64,000 nt of DNA, from positions 26,459 through 90,458 of the forward strand of contig JBBQWZ010000025.1 of NCBI GenBank assembly GCA_038210135.1. The letters are read 5' to 3'. A program made the translations under genes and the position numbers. Under the pieces are notes generated by a model. It did no database searches, was not told where the DNA came from, and saw only the letters and a program-made list of their open reading frames with translations. Each line of letters begins with the position of its first letter. Within the stretch, counting starts at the first letter, position 1. The DNA is from JBBQWZ01 sp038210135 (lineage in GTDB: Bacteria > Acidobacteriota > Terriglobia > Bryobacterales > Bryobacteraceae). Shown one piece after another: positions 32,536 to 41,146 of this stretch.

Positions 32536-33849
32536 ATGAAGATTTTGTTCGCGCTGCTTGTCGTTCTCGAAGCTCAAGCCGCATTCCGCGCCGGAGCCGC
32601 GCCGGTCGATCTCTCGCCGCCCCTGGGACTCCCACTCGTCGGCTATACCGCGAATGGCCGCAATGCGACAGGGACGCACGATCCACTCGAAGCCCGCGCC
32701 GTGGTGTTCGACGACGGATCCCGCCGTATCGCCCTCGTGGCCCTCGACTTGATCTTCACGCCGCTCGAACCGGAAATGCGCGCCGTCCGGGCGCGCGTGT
32801 CGTCGAGCGTGAAGGTCGGAGACGTGATTTTCGTCGCATCGCACACCCACTCCGGACCCTCGATCTTCGCCGGAACCTCCCCTGAGATCGACGCGTGGCT
32901 GATCCATCTTTCCGATCGGATCGCCGTCGCGATCGAAACAGCGGCATTCCATCTCGAAGACGCGAAGATCGGAGCCGGCTGGGGTCAAACGCAAATCGGC
33001 GCGAACCGCCGCTATCAACCCGTCACGAACGCATCCGCTGAGTCGCCGGAAATCATGTGGTGGCGAAATTCCACGAAAGCCTCGTCGTTCCCCGTCGATC
33101 CCACGGTCGGTGTCCTCCGCATCGATAAGGCGAACGGCCAGGCTCTCGCCATCCTCGTGAATTACGCGTGCCATCCCGTGATTTGGGGACCGGATAACCG
33201 CCAGTATTCCGCCGATTTTCCCGGCGCGATGCGCCGCACCATTGAAGCAGCGTTCCCAGGTTCGATGGCCGTGTTCCTGCAGGGCGCCGCTGGCGATATC
33301 AATCCCTATTACGACAAGACGCCGTTGATAGAAAACGCGGAAGGCCTGGTCTCAAAAATGGGCCGACAACTCGGCGAAGAGGCCGTCCGCGTGGCGCGTG
33401 CCATCCACGCGGAAACGCCTCGCGTCCAGGAACTGGGACTCAGCGTGCGGGAAATCACCGCGCCCTGGCGCTACGATCGCGCGGAGTCCGAGGCACTTTT
33501 CGCGAAGCAACCTGGCCGCAGTCCGATTCCGCGCTATCCGCTCTGGGGCGATCCACCGAGGCTTCCCGTGACGGCTTTCGTCGTCGCCCGCGAATTTGCT
33601 TTTGCCGGAATGCCGGCCGAGCCCTTCGTCGAATTTCAGATGAACTTGCGCGCCCGATCCCCGCTACCCTACACGTTCTTCCTCGGATATTGCAACGGCA
33701 ACGTGAATTACATTCCAACCATCCAGGCCGCGGCGCGTGGTGGTTATGGAGCCGACAATACCATCACCCGCGTCGAGCCCGGTACTGGCGAAGAGATGAT
33801 CACCCGGGCCCTGGCGGCGATTTACCGCCTTACAGGAAAGATGAAATGA
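32536..33849 (+). CDS. Neutral/alkaline ceramidase-like secreted hydrolase (copy 1)
   Basis: The 437-residue product has a short signal peptide (MKILFALLVVLEAQA) and the neutral ceramidase N-terminal domain: AGAAPVDLSPPLG, an H-x-H motif in FVASHTHSGPS, a His in NYACHPVIWGP, and GAAGDINPYY. These residues bind Zn in the bacterial ceramidase. The C-terminal Ig-like domain of true ceramidases is missing, as in many environmental homologues. Substrate may be a sphingolipid or another amide. Its stop overlaps the start of copy 2 (ATGA). Confidence 0.82.
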   Translation: MKILFALLVVLEAQAAFRAGAAPVDLSPPLGLPLVGYTANGRNATGTHDPLEARAVVFDDGSRRIALVALDLIFTPLEPEMRAVRARVSSSVKVGDVIFVASHTHSGPSIFAGTSPEIDAWLIHLSDRIAVAIETAAFHLEDAKIGAGWGQTQIGANRRYQPVTNASAESPEIMWWRNSTKASSFPVDPTVGVLRIDKANGQALAILVNYACHPVIWGPDNRQYSADFPGAMRRTIEAAFPGSMAVFLQGAAGDINPYYDKTPLIENAEGLVSKMGRQLGEEAVRVARAIHAETPRVQELGLSVREITAPWRYDRAESEALFAKQPGRSPIPRYPLWGDPPRLPVTAFVVAREFAFAGMPAEPFVEFQMNLRARSPLPYTFFLGYCNGNVNYIPTIQAAARGGYGADNTITRVEPGTGEEMITRALAAIYRLTGKMK

Positions 33850-35288
33850 TCCACCGCTATACGCAATCGAATTCCATGAGCATTTCAAACTTAAGAGCTG
33901 CGCTCTCCGAGGAAGCCCGTAGCGTCGATCCGCGGCCCGAGCCGATTCATGAGCCGAATCCAAATCCGCATCCGATGGACGATCCGCCGCCCGATCCGAG
34001 TCGCGACCCCAACCCCGACGACATCCCCGCTCACACGCGGCCGTCTGTCTATGCTGCTGCCGCGCTACTGTTCTTCGCCGTCTTCGCCAGCCCCGTAGAA
34101 GCGCAGTTCTACGCCGGAACCGCGCGCGTCGACGTGACGCCGCCGCCCGGCCTCATTATGGGCGGCTACTCCGCTCGCAAGGCTCCGGCTGCGAGGACCC
34201 ACGATCCTCTATACGTGACGGCCTTGGTTCTCGAAAGCCCGGAAACCTCTGTCGCCATCCTGACTATTGATCACCGATACGCTTTCTCGGCGCACGCCGA
34301 AGAAGAGATCCGCCGCCGCTTCGGATTCAAGCATGTCCTCATATCGAGCTCGCATACGCATTCCGGGCCGGTTGATGTCACCGCACAGATCGAAGAAGGA
34401 TTGATCAAAGCCGCCGGAGACGCCCACGCGAATCGATTCTCCGCGAAACTGGCCGCTGGAACTGGCAGCGTCTATCTCGGCCACAATCGCCGCCTGGTGA
34501 AGCCCGACGGCAAAGTTGAGATGTTCTGGCGCAACGCGGAACGCAAGCCCACCGATCCGGTCGATCCGGAGGTTTCTGTTCTGCGCATCGACGACACCGC
34601 CGGAAAGACTCGGGCCATTTTGGTGAATTACGCGTGCCACCCCACCGTCCTCGGCCCAGACAATCTCGACTACTCCGCCGATTACATCGCCGGGATGCGC
34701 CAGCAGCTCGAAAAGGAATTCCCTGAATCGCTGGCTCTTTTCGCGCTTGGGGCCGCCGGCGACATCAACCCATACAACGACAAGGAAGCAGTCAGCGGAC
34801 CTGCTTTCTCGATCGCACAACAAACCGGCCAAGCCCTAGCCACCGAAGCCGCCAAAGTCGTTCGCCGCCTCAAGCCCGAAACGCCAACGCGAATCCAATT
34901 CGCAACACAACGCTACACCTTTGAACATCGCTTCGAAGCCAACAGGACCGTAGACGTCGCCCTGGCGGTCGGCCTTATCAGCCTGCCCAGCGCGAAGAAC
35001 GCGATCGCCATCGCGACGCTCTCCGGCGAACCGTTCGTCGATCATCAAATCCATTTCCGCGACCGCAGCGATTGCGCTACGAGCTTTTTCTTTGGCCAAA
35101 CCTCGACGCTCGGAACACCCGGTGTTCGCTACATTCCCACTCTCGAGGCCGCCTCGGAGGGCGGATATGGAGCCGATACCGATACGACGCTTGAACCCGG
35201 AGCCGGCGAAATTCTGGTGGATCGCGCCATCGTCCAAACCTACAAATTTATCGGAAGCCTCAAGAAAATCCCCAACCTGCGGTATTAG
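33846..35288 (+). CDS. Neutral/alkaline ceramidase-like hydrolase (copy 2) with long Pro-rich N-terminal leader
   Basis: The 480-residue product shares the copy-1 domain (GTARVDVTPPPG, SSSHTHSGPVD, NYACHPTVLGP, GAAGDINPYN). Its first ~60 residues are different: hydrophilic, with alternating Pro/Asn/Asp/Glu, followed by a single hydrophobic segment ending in SPVEAQ. So either the protein is membrane-anchored with a cytoplasmic tail, or the true start is nearer the signal segment. The ATG at 33846 overlaps the TGA of copy 1, which supports the long form. Confidence 0.8.
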   Translation: MIHRYTQSNSMSISNLRAALSEEARSVDPRPEPIHEPNPNPHPMDDPPPDPSRDPNPDDIPAHTRPSVYAAAALLFFAVFASPVEAQFYAGTARVDVTPPPGLIMGGYSARKAPAARTHDPLYVTALVLESPETSVAILTIDHRYAFSAHAEEEIRRRFGFKHVLISSSHTHSGPVDVTAQIEEGLIKAAGDAHANRFSAKLAAGTGSVYLGHNRRLVKPDGKVEMFWRNAERKPTDPVDPEVSVLRIDDTAGKTRAILVNYACHPTVLGPDNLDYSADYIAGMRQQLEKEFPESLALFALGAAGDINPYNDKEAVSGPAFSIAQQTGQALATEAAKVVRRLKPETPTRIQFATQRYTFEHRFEANRTVDVALAVGLISLPSAKNAIAIATLSGEPFVDHQIHFRDRSDCATSFFFGQTSTLGTPGVRYIPTLEAASEGGYGADTDTTLEPGAGEILVDRAIVQTYKFIGSLKKIPNLRY

Positions 35289-35312
35289 ACAAACGAAGCC
35301 CCGGCCAATCGC

Positions 35313-36349
35313 ATGCGCCTTGCAACCAAACTTCTATTCGCTCTCGCGGCCGTGGCGGCGACACCGCCCAGCGCGAATCGCTTTGCGCAGAATCCGTTGA
35401 TCACGCAGCAGATGTCTTCGACTCTCGGCGACAACATCAACGGACCCAGCATCGTTCGCGTCCCCGCCTGGGTGCGAAACCCGTTGGGGCGCTATTACCT
35501 GTACTTCGCAAATCACCGCGGCCGATTTATTCGGATGGCGTACTCGAATAACTTGGCCGGGCCGTGGAAGGTCTACGAGCCCGGCGTGCTCGACGTGAAA
35601 GACACGCTCTTTTATCGCCCGCAGCCGGATCCCGTAGGGCCGGCGCACCATTTCTATACCCACGTGGCTTCACCGGAAGTGATCGTGGACGAAGTCAACA
35701 AGCGCCTGGTGATGCTGGTTCACGGATCGGTGACCGATGGAAAGCAATGGCCGGACGATTCCAAAGAAGCAATTCGGTGGGCACAGCAAAATGGCTACGG
35801 CCAGTACACGCAGACAACGGATTCGCCGGACGGCCTGCGGTTCAACCCGCGCCCCGAAGTCACGGTACCCACTCCTATGCGCGCCTGTTCCGCTGGAACG
35901 GGTCCTGGTACAGCATGGCGAGGCTCGGTGTACTTGGACGATCCAAGGACTTGACCGGCGTCTTTGCAACAGGTCCGAACCCATTCGACGGAGGTGCCTG
36001 GGCCGGACGCGTCCGGCACGTGGCGACGCTGGTGCGAGGCAATACGCTATACGTTTTCTTCTCCGCGATCGGCGACACGCCGGAGCGAATTCTCCTATCG
36101 AAAATCGCTCTATCGCCCGACTGGACGACGTGGCGCGCATCCCAGCCAATCGACGTCCTGAGGCCCAGCGCATCCTATGAGTGCACGGCGCTTCCGGTCG
36201 TCACTTCGAAAAGCGGCGAGGCCGAGGGCCCTGAGCGCGCGCTGCGGGATCCTGGTGTGATCGAAGAGAAAGGCCGCGTGATCTTGTTCTATTCCTATTG
36301 TGGAGAACAAGGGCTGGCGGCTGCCGACGTGACGGCTTTCCTCCGATAG
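35313..36349 (+). pseudogene. Secreted five-bladed beta-propeller (glycosidase-like) gene with a frameshift
   Basis: The first frame (35313-35870) codes for a signal peptide and a propeller start (INGPSIVRVPAWV, YYLYFANHRGRFIRMAYSNNLAGPW). It then loses sense after RFNPRPEVTV. The -1-shifted frame continues with HSYARLFRWNGSWYSMARLG and goes on to a normal end (RVILFYSYCGEQGLAAADV) at 36349. One extra C in the CCC run at 35868-35870 would restore V-P-H-S-Y. The two halves together make one ~345-residue protein. Either the gene is broken or the base is a sequencing error. Confidence 0.8.
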
Positions 36350-36375
36350 ACCGTCTCCTCGATTTTGTTCGGACC

Positions 36376-36605
36376 TCAGATGGTCGCGCCGATATAGCGT
36401 TCGTGGTCCAGGGCATCGTTGAAGTAATACACGGTCACCAGTTTTTCATCGGGCCGCAGCAGGCTTGTCGAAGTCGATCGAATGGCGCTCTTCCCTGCGA
36501 TGAAAATATCCGTCTTCAAACCCGACCACGATTTCGTTTTCCCAGGGAGCCGCCGTGAGCCGCGCCGGATGAACGCCTCCGAGCCCGGCCCGACTGAATG
36601 GCAGC
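36376..36605 (-). pseudogene. Decayed sialidase-like gene remnant
   Basis: On the minus strand one frame reads AGLGGVHP..., then ENEIVVGFEDGYFHRREERHSID, matching the N-terminal GGWPANNG..GNEIVVGFIQGYF of the intact gene at 36673. Within 50 bases another frame reads DEKLVTVYYFNDALDHERYIGATI and stop, matching that gene's C-terminus. The middle ~280 residues are gone. This is a remnant of a homologue, inverted relative to the intact gene. It fills the 320-base gap between the two neighbours. Confidence 0.75.
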
Positions 36606-36672
36606 CTGTCAGCAGGATCGCGCTACGATGTACGTGTCACGAAAGCCCAGCCAACACCCTGAGGAGACCCGT

Positions 36673-37761
36673 TTGAAGCTGCGAACCTTCCTTGTTCTTG
36701 CGTCCTCTTTCCTGCCGCTCCATGCTTCCGACGCCGACCGCGTCGTGAAAAATGTGACCGTTTATAAAGAATCCGGCCGCTTCGGCGGGTGGCCGGCGAA
36801 CAACGGGATCTGGGTTTGGGGGAACGAAATCGTCGTCGGCTTCATTCAGGGATACTTCAAGAACAACGAGCGCGGCCACGCGATCGACGGTCAGCAGCCG
36901 GAGCTGCTGCGATACGCTCGCAGCACCGATGGCGGACTTACCTGGAAGATCGAAGCGCCTTCTTTTCTCGATGCAAACGGTAAGGAGCAGGAAGGCACCG
37001 ATTGCCCTGGCGGATTGGACTTCACCGCTCCGAATTCGGCGGTGACGCTGCGAATGGTGTCTAGTAGCAAAGGATTCTCCCGCTTCTACTATTCGAATGA
37101 CCGCGCCAAAACCTGGCAGGGTCCGTACAAACTCCCCACCTTCGATCGCAAAGGAATCGCGGCGCGAACCGACTACATCGTGGACGGCAAGCAGGAGTTG
37201 ACCGCTCTCGTCACCGCTTCAAAAGAGAACGGGCGCGAGGGACGCGTGTTCTGCACCCGCACGCGGGACGGAGGCAAGACGTGGGATTTCGTTTCCTGGC
37301 TGGGGCCCGAGCCAGCCGGCTTTTCGATCATGCCCTCGTCGGTGCGCCTGTCGCCCCAGCGCATACTAACGGCGATCCGCCGCAAGGAAGGTCCGGATCA
37401 TTTCATCGACGCATGGGTTACGGGTGACAACGGAAAGAATTGGCGATTTCTCAATCGGCCTGTCGAATCCACCGGCGGCTCAGTGGGCAATCCTCCGAGC
37501 ATGATCAAGATGAAAGACGGGCGCCTGGTGATCACGTACGGGTATCGCTCCGCGCCGTACGGAATTCGCGCACGCATCAGCACCGATCAGGGCGAGAACT
37601 GGGGTGCTGAAATCATTTTGAGAGATGACGCCGGCACCTGGGACCTCGGCTATCCGCGCACCGTGCAGCGCGCCGACGGCAAGATCGTAACGATTTACTA
37701 TTACAACGATCAGAAGGATCAGGAGAGATACATCGCGGCGACGATCTGGGATCCCAAATAG
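36673..37761 (+). CDS. Secreted BNR/sialidase-like exo-glycosidase family protein
   Basis: From TTG 36673, preceded by GAGGAG with six bases spacing, the 362-residue product has a signal peptide (LRTFLVLASSFLPLHAS). Four Asp-box-like motifs are seen: STDGGLTW, TRDGGKTW, TGDNGKNW and STDQGENW. That is a six-bladed sialidase-type propeller. Sialidase catalytic Arg/Tyr residues cannot be assigned with confidence, so it may act on another sugar or only bind. A decayed homologue lies just upstream on the other strand. Confidence 0.78.
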   Translation: MKLRTFLVLASSFLPLHASDADRVVKNVTVYKESGRFGGWPANNGIWVWGNEIVVGFIQGYFKNNERGHAIDGQQPELLRYARSTDGGLTWKIEAPSFLDANGKEQEGTDCPGGLDFTAPNSAVTLRMVSSSKGFSRFYYSNDRAKTWQGPYKLPTFDRKGIAARTDYIVDGKQELTALVTASKENGREGRVFCTRTRDGGKTWDFVSWLGPEPAGFSIMPSSVRLSPQRILTAIRRKEGPDHFIDAWVTGDNGKNWRFLNRPVESTGGSVGNPPSMIKMKDGRLVITYGYRSAPYGIRARISTDQGENWGAEIILRDDAGTWDLGYPRTVQRADGKIVTIYYYNDQKDQERYIAATIWDPK

Positions 37762-37833
37762 GGCGAGGTGGCGGACGGGCGGCGAAACGACGGCTTCGAA
37801 TCTCCGGGCTGCTACCCTTTCTCCTTAGAAACT

Positions 37834-37929
37834 ATGCTCCTCCGAATCGCGGTACTTTCGTCAACGTTCTTGGCAGCGGGATTCGGGCAATCCAGCCCCG
37901 CTCGTCCAAAGGCGGAATTTGAACAGTGA
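37834..37929 (+). pseudogene. Remnant of the start of a TIGR03435-like secreted protein
   Basis: ATG at 37834 opens a 31-codon frame with a signal peptide (LLRIAVLSSTFLAAGFGQ) and then PKAEFEQ and TGA. The P-x-F-E-V-A-S-I-K-P pattern that follows a signal peptide in TIGR03435 proteins, abundant in Solibacter, would continue here, but the sequence stops and the convergent SDR gene begins six bases on. Probably a truncated 5' end. Confidence 0.5.
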
Positions 37930-37934
37930 ACTGA

Positions 37935-38705
37935 TCAGCGGATCGAATAACCGCCATCGACCCGAATCGTAGTGCCGGTGACGAAGTCGGACGCCGCGGA
38001 CGCGAGGAACACGGCGGCTCCCGCAATCTCCTCGGGCTTACCCCAGCGGCCAGCCGGAGTCCGTCCCAGAATCTCGTCGTTCAGTGGCATCGTCTTGATA
38101 GGTGCCGTCATGTCGGTCTCGATCCAACCCGGCGCGATGACATTGACCTGGATATTATGCGCCGCGAGTTCAATCGCCATCGACTTGGTGAGCTGAATAA
38201 TCGCGCCCTTCGCCGTGCTGTAGGACGGAATCAGCCCGGATCCAAAGAACGAATACATACTGCCGATGTTGATGATCTTTCCGCGCTTCTGACGAGCCAT
38301 CGAAGCGGCAGCGAGCTTGGAAAAAAGAAAGACCGAATGCAGTTGGGTCTCAAGCACGTTGTCCCAGGCTTCCGCTGTTTCGTTTAGAATTCCACCGCTT
38401 AACGATACATTGCCGGCGTTGTTTACCAGAATGTCCACCGGACCGAGTTCACTCTCGACAGCACGGAACGCCGGCTCCAACTCCGATCGCTTCGTCAGAT
38501 CCCCGCGCACCGCAACGGCCGGAACGCCGATCGCTTTCAACTCCGCGAGCACCCGCCGATTCTTTTCTTCGTTCCTACCCAGCACGGCCACGGAGGCTCC
38601 GGCCTCGGCAAAACCAACCGCGATGCCTCTCCCAATCCCCCCGTTCCCACCGGTCACCAGGGCCACTCTGCCCGTCAAATCGAATAATTTCTGCGTGTTC
38701 GTCAA
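37935..38705 (-). CDS. Short-chain dehydrogenase/reductase
   Basis: The 256-residue product is a classical SDR: cofactor motif T-G-G-N-G-G-I-G near residue 18, NNAG near 92, a catalytic Ser in NIGSMYS, and Y-x-x-x-K in YSTAKGA. The end GRWGKPEEIAGAAVFLASAASDFVTGTTIRVDGGYS is typical of gluconate 5-dehydrogenase and 3-oxoacyl-ACP reductase relatives. The substrate is not certain. It follows the S9 peptidase gene by 13 bases on the same strand. Confidence 0.9.
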   Translation of the reverse strand: MTNTQKLFDLTGRVALVTGGNGGIGRGIAVGFAEAGASVAVLGRNEEKNRRVLAELKAIGVPAVAVRGDLTKRSELEPAFRAVESELGPVDILVNNAGNVSLSGGILNETAEAWDNVLETQLHSVFLFSKLAAASMARQKRGKIINIGSMYSFFGSGLIPSYSTAKGAIIQLTKSMAIELAAHNIQVNVIAPGWIETDMTAPIKTMPLNDEILGRTPAGRWGKPEEIAGAAVFLASAASDFVTGTTIRVDGGYSIR

Positions 38706-38718
38706 TTCTTGCTACTTT

Positions 38719-41055
38719 CTATTTCGTCCCAGTCGCCGCCGGCTCCACCAGGAACTTGTGCAGGAACGTCTCCATTCGGCTCAAGGTGTAAAGCCAACGG
38801 CTGTGCAGCAGAGACTCGTGCACGTCGTCCGGAAATACAATCACCTCGTGATATACGTTGCGCTGACGCAATAGCTGGACCAGTCCGACAGTTTGCAGGA
38901 ACGAGACGTTGCGATCGTCGTCGCCATGCACTAACAACACAGGCGACTTCCAGCCGTCCATCGCGCTAATCGCCGACGACTTGTAGGAAACCGTCTCCGG
39001 ATCGAGCGAGTTGCCCTCGAGGTGCACTCCCGCCAGATCGACGCCCGCCTTGAAGATGTCCGAGTTGCGCGCGAGCGCCTGCGACGTCAGCAAGCCGCCG
39101 TACGACAATCCCCAAATGCCGACCCGGTTCGGATCGACATCGGAGCGGGTAAGCAGGTATTTGCCGCCAGCCACCACATCCTTATATTCGCTATTGCCAT
39201 TCACGCCGGCATTCGCCGCCTGACGGAACGACCGTCCATAACCCACGCCCAAGCGGTAGTTGATCGACAGCACGATGTAACCCTGATTCGCCAGCCACTG
39301 ATTGATTCCGTATGCCCAGTGATAAAACTGCATGTAGTGATACGCCGGCATCATCTGGCGGGGAGGTCCGCCGTGTACGAAGACGATCGCCGGCCGCCGC
39401 TCGCCCGCTTTTAGATCCTTCGGCAGAAAAAGCTGATTGTGAATTTCGAGGCCGTCGTCCGCTTTTGTGATCACGATCTCCGGCTTCACGTGAGCGCCTT
39501 TCGGAAAGCCCGGCATCGAGGTGGGGAAAACGATTCTCTGCGATGCGTCGGCTCCCATCTTCCAAATTCCGACGGACTGCGGCAGGTTCCAATCGGCGCT
39601 GAGCGTCGCCAGGTACTTGCCGGACGCGACCGGCATCGGACTGGTTTCGACGCCATCGCCTCCCGTAATCCGAACCGGCGTTCCACCTGAAACCGGCACA
39701 GCCCAGATATGCCGCCGCTCGATGTCTTTCGCATTGGTGCAGTAATAGAACGTCGTTCCATCCGCGGAGAGTGCGATCGACGTTTGATTTTCGATTAAGC
39801 CGTCGGTCGTAGTCAGCATCACAGGTCGCGCCGACTTGTCCGCCACGTTCACCGAGTAATAGCGATCCCACTCGTCAACGGGCTCGTTGTTTGGAGGCGT
39901 CCGGATGTTCGCATTCTGAACTGCTGGTGCCGGCCTGCCCGCCGCACCACCGCCGCGTCCGCCCCGGTTCGCGCCCGGAACGAAAAACTGAAAAATCATA
40001 TAATCGCCCGCCAGTCGCGGATTCACGATCGTACCCGCAATCTTGTCGTTGGGCTGATTGTGCCAAACTTCCTGAGCGTCGCCGGTCGCGACGTTACCTT
40101 TATAAAACGCGACGGTGTAGCCGCCCTGGAACGCAGCCCGCATAATCCCGGGCGCATTGTTCACCGGAGCGGTGGCGTTTCCGGCAGCCTGCCCTTGTCC
40201 GCCTGCGCGTCCGCCACCCGGCCCCCCGGTTACAATCTGCGATGGCGGAGCGTACGACGCGCCGCTGCCCGCGCCGACCTGGAGGACCTGCTGGCCGAAG
40301 GGCAGTCCCGGCGTTCGCATGAAAATCAAATGCTTGCTATCGGCCGTCCACATTGGAGCCGTGTCGAAGTCCACGCTCGGAGCCATGTATTTTACGGTTC
40401 GCGTTGCGACGTCGTACACCATGATGAAGCTGTGGTCCACGCGCGTACTCACCCAGGCGATCTTCCGTCCATCAGGCGACCACTTCGGCCCGCTCTGCAC
40501 ACCCCATTCGGTAATGAACGCCTTCTCGCCGCGATCCACTTCCGAAGCAGATTTCGCCGGCGTCAGCTTCGCGCGATAAATCTGCCCGTTTTTGATAAAA
40601 AGAATCGAGCTGCCATCCGGCGCCAACTCCGGATTCGCCGCTTCGACAACCCGCCAAGCTCCGCCACCCGTTGTGCGAGCGGCCCAGATCGCAAGCTCCG
40701 GTCCATCCGGGTTCGCCGTCGGATTCGCCGCCCAGCCGGAACGGTTCGGAGCCTCGCCACGAAGGAACACCACCGTACTGCCGTCGTCCGAAATGCGGAT
40801 CGCCGACATCATGATTCCGTCGTCCTTCATGAAATTAGTTAGCCGCACCGGCGCGAACTGCGGCCCGACCGCCGTGTAGGCATTGCGCTTGCCTTCCGCA
40901 TAATCGACCCACGCGATCCGATCGACTCTCTTCGCAGCAACCAGTTCCTGTGGAGAAGCCGGACTCAAGAATTCCCGATAGGTGACAGCCGGAGCCGCGG
41001 ACAGCAAAACAGCGGCCGCAAACATCGAAATCGACGGACGGTTCAAAGTGCGCAT
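38719..41055 (-). CDS. Secreted S9 prolyl-oligopeptidase-family peptidase
   Basis: The 778-residue product has a signal peptide (about 1-25), an N-terminal beta-propeller of TolB/WD-like blades (WSPDGRKIAWVSTRVDHSF, WTADSKHLIFMRT), then an alpha/beta hydrolase domain with the nucleophile in WGLSYGGLL, the Asp in HGDDDRNV and the His in PDDVHESL. This is a dipeptidyl- or acyl-aminoacyl-peptidase-like enzyme acting outside the cytoplasm. A Gly/Arg/Ala-rich insert (GGRGGGAAGRPAP) lies in the propeller. Divergent from the quinoprotein gene by 91 bases. Confidence 0.9.
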   Translation of the reverse strand: MRTLNRPSISMFAAAVLLSAAPAVTYREFLSPASPQELVAAKRVDRIAWVDYAEGKRNAYTAVGPQFAPVRLTNFMKDDGIMMSAIRISDDGSTVVFLRGEAPNRSGWAANPTANPDGPELAIWAARTTGGGAWRVVEAANPELAPDGSSILFIKNGQIYRAKLTPAKSASEVDRGEKAFITEWGVQSGPKWSPDGRKIAWVSTRVDHSFIMVYDVATRTVKYMAPSVDFDTAPMWTADSKHLIFMRTPGLPFGQQVLQVGAGSGASYAPPSQIVTGGPGGGRAGGQGQAAGNATAPVNNAPGIMRAAFQGGYTVAFYKGNVATGDAQEVWHNQPNDKIAGTIVNPRLAGDYMIFQFFVPGANRGGRGGGAAGRPAPAVQNANIRTPPNNEPVDEWDRYYSVNVADKSARPVMLTTTDGLIENQTSIALSADGTTFYYCTNAKDIERRHIWAVPVSGGTPVRITGGDGVETSPMPVASGKYLATLSADWNLPQSVGIWKMGADASQRIVFPTSMPGFPKGAHVKPEIVITKADDGLEIHNQLFLPKDLKAGERRPAIVFVHGGPPRQMMPAYHYMQFYHWAYGINQWLANQGYIVLSINYRLGVGYGRSFRQAANAGVNGNSEYKDVVAGGKYLLTRSDVDPNRVGIWGLSYGGLLTSQALARNSDIFKAGVDLAGVHLEGNSLDPETVSYKSSAISAMDGWKSPVLLVHGDDDRNVSFLQTVGLVQLLRQRNVYHEVIVFPDDVHESLLHSRWLYTLSRMETFLHKFLVEPAATGTK

Positions 41056-41146
41056 AGGGATCCAGTGAGCGAAATTCTAGCACGAGGCGTGGATTCGCTC
41101 GACCCAGCAAAGGCGCCCACACGGGTCACGCTACAATCGCAGAACA

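Noticed and set aside
32482..33174. N-terminal extension of the CoA-transferase frame
   Set aside because: Antisense to the ceramidase-like gene and without family similarity; the conserved start is at 32481.
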